Shown here piece after piece: positions 57,982 to 63,995 of a stretch of 63,995 nt of DNA. The notes under the pieces are model-generated. The model had not been told where the DNA came from, searched no databases, and worked only from the letters and a program-made list of their open reading frames with translations. Numbering within the stretch: the first letter of the stretch is position 1; the number at the start of each line of letters is the position of its first letter. The DNA is from Aquabacterium sp. (lineage in GTDB: Bacteria; Pseudomonadota; Gammaproteobacteria; Burkholderiales; Burkholderiaceae_C). The DNA lies in assembly GCF_016234775.1 (NCBI RefSeq), contig NZ_JACRAH010000057.1, positions 1 through 63,995 of the forward strand, in the 5' to 3' direction. A program made the position numbers and the translations under genes.

Positions 57982-58201
57982 GGCGGCTACAGCTTCGAGG
58001 AAGGAATGTTCGTTGGCCCTCGTGGGACAAGTGCATGAATGCTAGGGCGCGCGGGGGCGTTCAGCCCATCCCCCGACTGCTGGGCCGGCCGGTCTTTTCC
58101 GGCATTTGCGTGAATCCATCACGCGTGAATTCGCGATCGGAATCGGGTTACTGCCACTAACATGGGCGCTTTCCTGATTTCCGCCTGTCAAAAAGGCGTT
58201 T

Positions 58202-59176
58202 TTGAAAGGCGCACACGCTGTGAGCAACGGACTTTTCACTTCTCTGCCAGGCCTGGCGGTCACACCCGCCAAGACCGATCCCAACCCCCTGGTGATCTAC
58301 CACGGCAAGTGCCCAGACGGTTTTGGCGCCGCGCTGGCGGCCTGGTTGTATTTCGAAGGGCAGGGCGAGTACCTGGGTGTCACGCACGGCAAGATCACCG
58401 ATGTGAGCGAATTGCCGCCGCTGGAAGGGCGCGCCGTCTACATCCTCGACTTCTCGTTTGACGAAGCCATCATGCGAGGCATCGACGAGCGCGCAGCCAA
58501 GCTGGTCATGCTGGATCACCACAAGAGCGCGGCCGACAAGCTGGGTGCGTTCCAGTGCCGCTGTGGCGCCGTGCACTTCGACATGTCGCAATCGGGCGCG
58601 ATGCTGTCGTGGAAGTTCTTCCACCCCGAGCAGCCCGTGCCCGATCTGATCCGCTTCATCCAGGACCGTGATCTGTGGACCTGGGCCATCCCCGAGAGTG
58701 CGGCCTTCCTGTCGGCTCTGGATCTGGAGCCGGACGAGTTCCCACGCTGGGCCGAGATCGTGGCCTTCAAGCCCGAGCAGGTGGCCGAGTTCTGCCAGCG
58801 CGGCACGGCCATGAACGAGAAGTTCCTGAACCTGTGCCAGGACATCGCCCGCGGTGCGTCGCCGGTGACCTTCAATGGCCAGCAAGGCGTGATGGTCAAC
58901 TGCCCGGGCGCCTTTACCAGCGAAGTGGGCAACATGTTGTCGGCCGAGTGCGGCAGCTTTGCGCTGCTGTGGAGTGTGTCCAAGGACGGCACGGTCAAGG
59001 TGGGCTTGCGCGCGGTCTCTACCTACAACGCCATCCCGCTGGCTGAAGCCATGGGTGGTGGCGGGCATCCGCAGGCTTGTGGCTTCCGCATGGGGCCTGA
59101 GCGTTTGGCAGAGCTGCTCACGGGCGTGTTCTGGTCAGATCCTGATAGGGCCGGGCTTACGCCTGGTGACCAATAA
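58202..59176 (+). CDS. DHH family phosphoesterase
   Basis: A 324-residue protein (TTG 58202) or 318 residues from GTG 58220. It begins with YHGKCPDGFGAALAAW, has MLDHHKSA as DHH-type metal motif (about residue 105) and MGGGGHPQACGFRM as the DHHA1 substrate loop. The family includes nanoRNases and cyclic-dinucleotide or polyphosphate hydrolases. CPDG at the first metal site replaces the usual DxDG, so the active site is slightly altered. Confidence 0.85.
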   Translation: MKGAHAVSNGLFTSLPGLAVTPAKTDPNPLVIYHGKCPDGFGAALAAWLYFEGQGEYLGVTHGKITDVSELPPLEGRAVYILDFSFDEAIMRGIDERAAKLVMLDHHKSAADKLGAFQCRCGAVHFDMSQSGAMLSWKFFHPEQPVPDLIRFIQDRDLWTWAIPESAAFLSALDLEPDEFPRWAEIVAFKPEQVAEFCQRGTAMNEKFLNLCQDIARGASPVTFNGQQGVMVNCPGAFTSEVGNMLSAECGSFALLWSVSKDGTVKVGLRAVSTYNAIPLAEAMGGGGHPQACGFRMGPERLAELLTGVFWSDPDRAGLTPGDQ

Positions 59177-59246
59177 GCAGCAGTTTGTTGCGATTGGCGT
59201 CCGGCCGCCGTTCAACAATCCTCATACAGATGGATAACAAGAGGAT

Positions 59247-61442
59247 GTGGCTGTGGCTGGATTCAACAAGAACAGGGAATGGGTACTTGGCGCGTTGCTG
59301 GTAGCGGCGCTGAGTGGGTGTGGCGGCGGCGGCGGTGGCAACACGCCGGCTACGGGTGGCGAGGTGCCATCGGTTGGCACGGGCTCCTTAACGCCAGCTA
59401 CCGCCCCGGCAAGTGGTGCAAGCAGCGTCAGTGGGGGCTCGACGTCGTCGGGAACTGGAGGGGCAGGAACGGGCACAAGCGCTGGTTCGCCGAGCCCTTC
59501 GCCAGCCATCATTCCTACCGCACATCCCAAGGTGCTGCTGAGTCAGTCGGCTACCTTGTCAAGGCTGCGCCAGCAATTGAGCGCTGGTGTGCCGGCGGCC
59601 ACGCGCTTCAAGTCCTTCGTTGACAGCGAGTTGAGCAGCCCCGGGCGCAACTATGCCTTCCAGGCCTGGTTTGCCGCCTTGATGTTCCAGGTCAGTGGCG
59701 ATGCCAAATACGCCGACTTCGCGGTCGCCAAGGTGGATGCCCTGGTGGCAGGTGAAGAGGCCTTGATCTCATCGGGTCAAAAGGCCGCCGTGTCAGGTGA
59801 CAGCTACCTGGATGTCGGCCCCATCATTGGCGATGTGGCCCTGGTGTACGACTGGTGCAACGCACGCTTGAGCGATGCGCAGCGCAAACGCTGGATCGCC
59901 TACATGAACCAGGCCGTGAGCAACGTCTGGCACCCGGATACGGCCACCTGGGGCGGCAAGGCCTTCCCGTGGTCGGGTTGGTCCGTCAACAACCCATCCA
60001 ACAACTATTACTACTCCTTCCTGAAGGCGACGATGTTGGTGGGCCTGGCCACCGCAGGTGAGAACGATCAGGCAGCCGCATGGCGCAACCAGTTCCGCCA
60101 CACCAAGATCGCCGGAGAACTGGTGCCCACCTTCGAGCGTGACCTGCAAGGCGGCGGTTCGCGTGAGGGCACAGGCTATGGCACGGCGATGAAGAACCTC
60201 TACCAGTTGTATGACTGGTGGGAGCGCTCCACGGGGGAGCGCATGGCATCCCTGACGCCACATACGCTGGCGTCGCAAGCCTGGATGCTGCATTCGATCG
60301 TGCCGACGCTGGATCGTCTTGCCGCCATTGGCGATCAGGCACGAGATTCATCGGTGGCCTTGTTCGACTACCACCGTGAGTACCTGCTGTCGCTGACATC
60401 GCTGTTCCCGCAAGAGCGGCTGTCTGGCGCCTCAAAGATGGTGCTGGACGCATCGGCCTTGCCCAGGATGCAAAACGGGTTCGAGCTGTTTGCAGACTAT
60501 CTGTACCCGCCCACCAGTTTGCCGTCCGTGCAAATGGCGGATTTGTCCACGGCCTATTGGGGATCGGGCACCGGCCAGTTCTTCATGCGCGCTGCCTGGG
60601 GTGACAAGAAGGCCGCCTATTCGCTGTTCACCTGTGGCCCGTATACGGAAAGCCATGCGCACCATGATCAAGGCGCATTCCAGATCTACCGAGGGGAATG
60701 GTTGGCGCCCACGTCCAACATCTACTCGCACTCGGGCATTCAGCAGGGTGAAGAACACAATAACCTGGTGCGCATCATGCAGAACGGTGTGGTTGTGCCT
60801 CAGACCTACAACACCACGTGCGAGATGAAGGCGCTGGTCGATAATGCCCATTACAGCTATGGCATGGCCAGGGTCACGCCCTCCTATGCAGGTAAGGCCG
60901 CTGTGACCAAGGTTGAGCGCGAGTACCTGTTCATCAAGCCCGCCACCTTCATCGTGTTTGATCGTGTTGGTTCCACTGCCGGCACCCAGCGTGTCTGGAC
61001 GATGAACATGCCGGGGACTGCCACCGTGTCTGCCAATGGGGATCGCCTCACGGTGTCATCTGCCAGTGGCAACGCGCTGGATGTGTACCGTGTGGCGCCC
61101 GCTGGCTTGAGCTACCAGGTCAAAGCGCCGGCCTTCAGCCCCGCTAACAGTGACACATGGCTGCAGCAGCCCAAGCGCGCCGAAGTGACGGACTCTGCCG
61201 GTACGCAGAGCCTCTTCCTGCATGTGCTGGGCACCAATGGTGATGTCACCAGCGCGGTTCGCTCTGATGCCACTGGTCAGACGGGTGTGCAGATCTCCCT
61301 GGCCGATGGCCGACGCGTCATCGCGCGTTTCGCCAACGACAGCACAGGCGGCACCTTGCAGATCTTGCAATCTGGTGGTGCCACGCTGTTGAGTGGCAGC
61401 CTGCCCACCACCGTGAGCGCGCCGCCGCTGTTCACCAATTGA
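59247..61442 (+). CDS. Heparinase II/III-like lipoprotein
   Basis: A 731-residue secreted lipoprotein: N-terminal lipobox LSGC (Cys25) followed by a Gly6 run and a Gly/Ser/Thr-rich linker; an alpha-helical toroid domain (about 100-420); then a beta-rich heparinase II/III-like domain with ESHAHHDQGAFQIYRGEWLAPTSN, the typical His-containing segment. Likely a polysaccharide lyase acting in the periplasm or outside; the substrate is not known. The start is a GTG at 59247 or 59253. Confidence 0.85.
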   Translation: MAVAGFNKNREWVLGALLVAALSGCGGGGGGNTPATGGEVPSVGTGSLTPATAPASGASSVSGGSTSSGTGGAGTGTSAGSPSPSPAIIPTAHPKVLLSQSATLSRLRQQLSAGVPAATRFKSFVDSELSSPGRNYAFQAWFAALMFQVSGDAKYADFAVAKVDALVAGEEALISSGQKAAVSGDSYLDVGPIIGDVALVYDWCNARLSDAQRKRWIAYMNQAVSNVWHPDTATWGGKAFPWSGWSVNNPSNNYYYSFLKATMLVGLATAGENDQAAAWRNQFRHTKIAGELVPTFERDLQGGGSREGTGYGTAMKNLYQLYDWWERSTGERMASLTPHTLASQAWMLHSIVPTLDRLAAIGDQARDSSVALFDYHREYLLSLTSLFPQERLSGASKMVLDASALPRMQNGFELFADYLYPPTSLPSVQMADLSTAYWGSGTGQFFMRAAWGDKKAAYSLFTCGPYTESHAHHDQGAFQIYRGEWLAPTSNIYSHSGIQQGEEHNNLVRIMQNGVVVPQTYNTTCEMKALVDNAHYSYGMARVTPSYAGKAAVTKVEREYLFIKPATFIVFDRVGSTAGTQRVWTMNMPGTATVSANGDRLTVSSASGNALDVYRVAPAGLSYQVKAPAFSPANSDTWLQQPKRAEVTDSAGTQSLFLHVLGTNGDVTSAVRSDATGQTGVQISLADGRRVIARFANDSTGGTLQILQSGGATLLSGSLPTTVSAPPLFTN

Positions 61443-61448
61443 CGATGC

Positions 61449-62054
61449 TCAGACCGGACGGTTTTCGTTCGGGTTGCGCACCGGGCCCATCAGCGCCAGG
61501 CCTTCTGCGTAGGTGATGGTGTCGAAGGTGACGTCGAACTTGGAGGCCGCATCGGCGATCTTGTCGAGCTTGGCTGCCGTGTCGAGCTTCTTGAGGTCGT
61601 TGCGCTCCAGATAGAGCAGCTCCAGCAGTTCGTTGTACACCGTGCCTTCGTCAATGGGCAGCACATAAAACATCGCGCCCTTGTAAGGCACCTGGTACTT
61701 CTTGCTCAGGTCGATGTTGTTGCAAAACAGGAAGTACTTGCCGCCCGCAGTCAATGCTTCGCCCAGCACTTCGGCCACGTCCTTGAGGTACTCGAAGGAC
61801 AGCAGATAGCCCGTGAAGAAGGGCAGGGTGCTGTCACCTGTATTGGCTGCAGCCATGACTTGATCACAGGTCAGCTCGGGAGGGCGAGCCTCGTCGGCCA
61901 GTTGCGTCGAAAAGCGCAGGGCCAGTTCACCACGGAAGCCGAAGCGACCTGGCTTGTGGGTCATGCCCTTGAAGACAGGGTTCTGCAGGTAGCGACCTTT
62001 GTCGAGGCGGCCGAATACTGTCTGTTCAATGGGGTTCTGCTCGGTCACGGTCAT
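61449..62054 (-). CDS. Unknown protein divergent from nifH, sigma-54 promoter
   Basis: Not recognised. 201 residues from ATG 62054 (MTVTEQNPIEQTVFGRLD), which has AAGGA seven bases upstream; longer frames to 62210 would read through the promoter. Soluble, no signal peptide, three cysteines. Landmarks: GRFGFRGELALRF, TGYLLSFEYLKDVAEVLGEAL, GKYFLFCNNIDLSKKYQVPYKG. It is divergent from nifH and has its own -24/-12 element, so it is probably expressed with nitrogenase. Confidence 0.75.
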   Translation of the reverse strand: MTVTEQNPIEQTVFGRLDKGRYLQNPVFKGMTHKPGRFGFRGELALRFSTQLADEARPPELTCDQVMAAANTGDSTLPFFTGYLLSFEYLKDVAEVLGEALTAGGKYFLFCNNIDLSKKYQVPYKGAMFYVLPIDEGTVYNELLELLYLERNDLKKLDTAAKLDKIADAASKFDVTFDTITYAEGLALMGPVRNPNENRPV

Positions 62055-62128
62055 GATGTGGTCCTTGGGTAGTGGCGCGAACAAGGTCAGAAGAAGGTTC
62101 GCGTTCTTGTTGAGACAAGACCCTTCAA

Positions 62129-62144
62129 TGCAATCGGCATACCA
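62129..62144 (-). promoter_or_regulatory. Sigma-54 promoter of the divergent unknown gene
   Basis: On the minus strand TGGTATGCCGATTGCA: -24 TGG and -12 TTGCA at exact spacing. Predicted start about 62118, leaving a 64-base leader. Confidence 0.65.
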
Positions 62145-62215
62145 GTTGGATTCACACTGCCCATTGAGCCGTCGCCAAGGTTCCCTCCCTACGTAAACCA
62201 CCGTATACAACGCGA

Positions 62216-62231
62216 TGTCGCCAGCCTGACG
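62216..62231. promoter_or_regulatory. Imperfect NifA-like site
   Basis: TGTCGCCAGCCTGACG fits TGT-N10-ACA at five of six bases. It is about 105 bases from the start point of the divergent gene, a typical distance. Confidence 0.35.
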
Positions 62232-62274
62232 TCGCTTGAAACGCGTGTGCCCTTCACGACGTGATGTGGCGTTT

Positions 62275-62290
62275 TGTCAGCTTTCAAACA
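62275..62290 (+). promoter_or_regulatory. NifA upstream activator site of nifH
   Basis: TGTCAGCTTTCAAACA is an exact TGT-N10-ACA centred about 115 bases upstream of the predicted nifH transcription start. Confidence 0.85.
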
Positions 62291-62340
62291 ATGACATTTT
62301 GGTCTTGTTGAAACGCGCAAAAAGGCATTTTCCCTATCTG

Positions 62341-63400
<1,060 letters not shown>

Positions 63401-63420
63401 GCCCCACCCCCGAAGCGCCT

Positions 63421-63448
63421 GCGGCGCTCCCCCTCAAGGGGGCGCCGC
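63421..63448 (+). repeat. nifH-nifD intergenic hairpin, REP-like
   Basis: GCGGCG-CT-CCCCCT pairs with AGGGGG-CGCCGC around CA, a very stable hairpin with a two-base bulge, followed by a second GC-rich palindrome CCGGCAAAGCCGG (63456-63468). It may stabilise upstream nifH mRNA or be a dispersed extragenic palindrome common in this group (the latter from memory, not tested). Confidence 0.65.
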
Positions 63449-63529
63449 TGGCGGCCCGGCAAAGCCGGTTCCGCTGCGGCTGCTTGACCACCATTCACCA
63501 CCTCGCTCAAGCGATGCAGGAGTCACACC

Positions 63530-63995
63530 ATGAGCATGACCGTTGAAGAACGCAAGGCCACCAACAAGGCCTTGATTGATGAAGTCCTCAAGGCCTATCC
63601 AGAGAAGATGGCCAAGCGCCGCGCCAAACACCTGGGTACCTATGAAGAAGGTAAGCCCGACTGCGGCGTGAAGTCCAACATCAAGTCATTGCCTGGCGTG
63701 ATGACCATCCGCGGCTGCGCCTACGCTGGTTCCAAAGGCGTGGTGTGGGGCCCGATCAAGGACATGATCCACATCTCGCACGGCCCCGTGGGCTGCGGCC
63801 AGTATTCGTGGGCTGCCCGTCGTAACTACTACATCGGCGTGACCGGTGTGGACACCTTCGTGACGATGCAGTTCACGTCCGACTTCCAGGAAAAGGACAT
63901 CGTGTTCGGCGGTGACAAGAAGCTGGAAAAGATCGTTGACGAAATCCAGGAACTGTTCCCTCTGAACAAGGGTATCTCGGTGCAATCCGAGTGCC
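63530..63995 (+). CDS. nifD: Nitrogenase MoFe protein alpha chain, 3'-truncated by window edge
   Basis: The first 155 residues of the dinitrogenase alpha subunit. ATG 63530 with AGGAG upstream. The segment [19 protein letters not shown] carries the first P-cluster cysteine and [12 protein letters not shown] the second. Molybdenum type is indicated by close agreement with NifD rather than VnfD/AnfD in this region. Confidence 0.98.
   Translation, partial: MSMTVEERKATNKALIDEVLKAYPEKMAKRRAKHLGTYEEGKPDCGVKSNIKSLPGVMTIRGCAYAGSKGVVWGPIKDMIHISHGPVGCGQYSWAARRNYYIGVTGVDTFVTMQFTSDFQEKDIVFGGDKKLEKIVDEIQELFPLNKGISVQSEC

Overview
The window is GC-rich and densely coded. It reads as chromosome of a betaproteobacterium of the order Burkholderiales, most likely the Leptothrix/Rubrivivax/Roseateles/Ideonella neighbourhood. 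The gene order leuC-leuD-leuB-asd-fimV-truA-trpF-trpB-trpA-accD-folC-SPOR-cvpA-purF-metZ is typical of that order, and an exosortase B/PEP-CTERM locus and a nif cluster fit the same group. The lineage is an inference; no 16S rRNA gene is present.

Layout. (1) 1-19537: housekeeping block on the + strand, covering leucine biosynthesis (leuC is cut by the window edge), asd, fimV, truA, trpFBA, accD, folC, a SPOR protein, cvpA, purF, metZ and gltX. (2) 19586-20549: a tRNA operon in which the trio Ala(GGC)-Glu(TTC)-Asp(GTC) occurs twice, closed by a strong terminator. (3) 20597-32810: a nitrogen-fixation accessory block. A NifA-type upstream site and a sigma-54 promoter precede truncated haemoglobin-draT-draG-SagB-type oxidoreductase-rhodanese/ankyrin, followed by an Ohr-like protein and a 79-residue orphan. 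Next come a DUF255/YyaL gene broken by an in-frame amber codon, a DUF2779 nuclease-like gene, a GST, and an AAA+ ATPase with a HEPN-like partner whose upstream region has full nif-promoter architecture. (4) 32864-61442: general chromosome, with a DMT exporter, algC-type phosphomannomutase, waaA, a PEP-CTERM protein plus epsD-xrtB-epsI, a split chromate transporter, a large GGDEF/EAL protein, prfB with its programmed frameshift, pepN, fbp, tRNA-Thr, an fbpABC-like iron(III) transporter, a DHH phosphoesterase and a heparinase-like lipoprotein. (5) 61449-63995: an unknown 201-residue protein divergent from nifH, then nifH and the start of nifD.

How the parts work together. NifH keeps the arginine (Arg102) that DraT ADP-ribosylates and DraG restores, and both enzymes are encoded about 40 kb upstream behind a promoter of the same class as nifH. 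An O2-binding trHb, a thiol peroxidase (Ohr), a rhodanese and a flavin oxidoreductase beside draTG suggest an oxygen/redox/sulfur protection module for nitrogenase. The least explained element is the AAA+/HEPN-like pair, which has a sigma-54 -24/-12 element, a consensus IHF site and NifA-like sites upstream. I read this as an undescribed nif-co-regulated module. A recurring motif, TGTC(A/G)GCTTT, found in the NifA-type sites of nifH and trHb and upstream of several neighbouring genes, ties the accessory block together.
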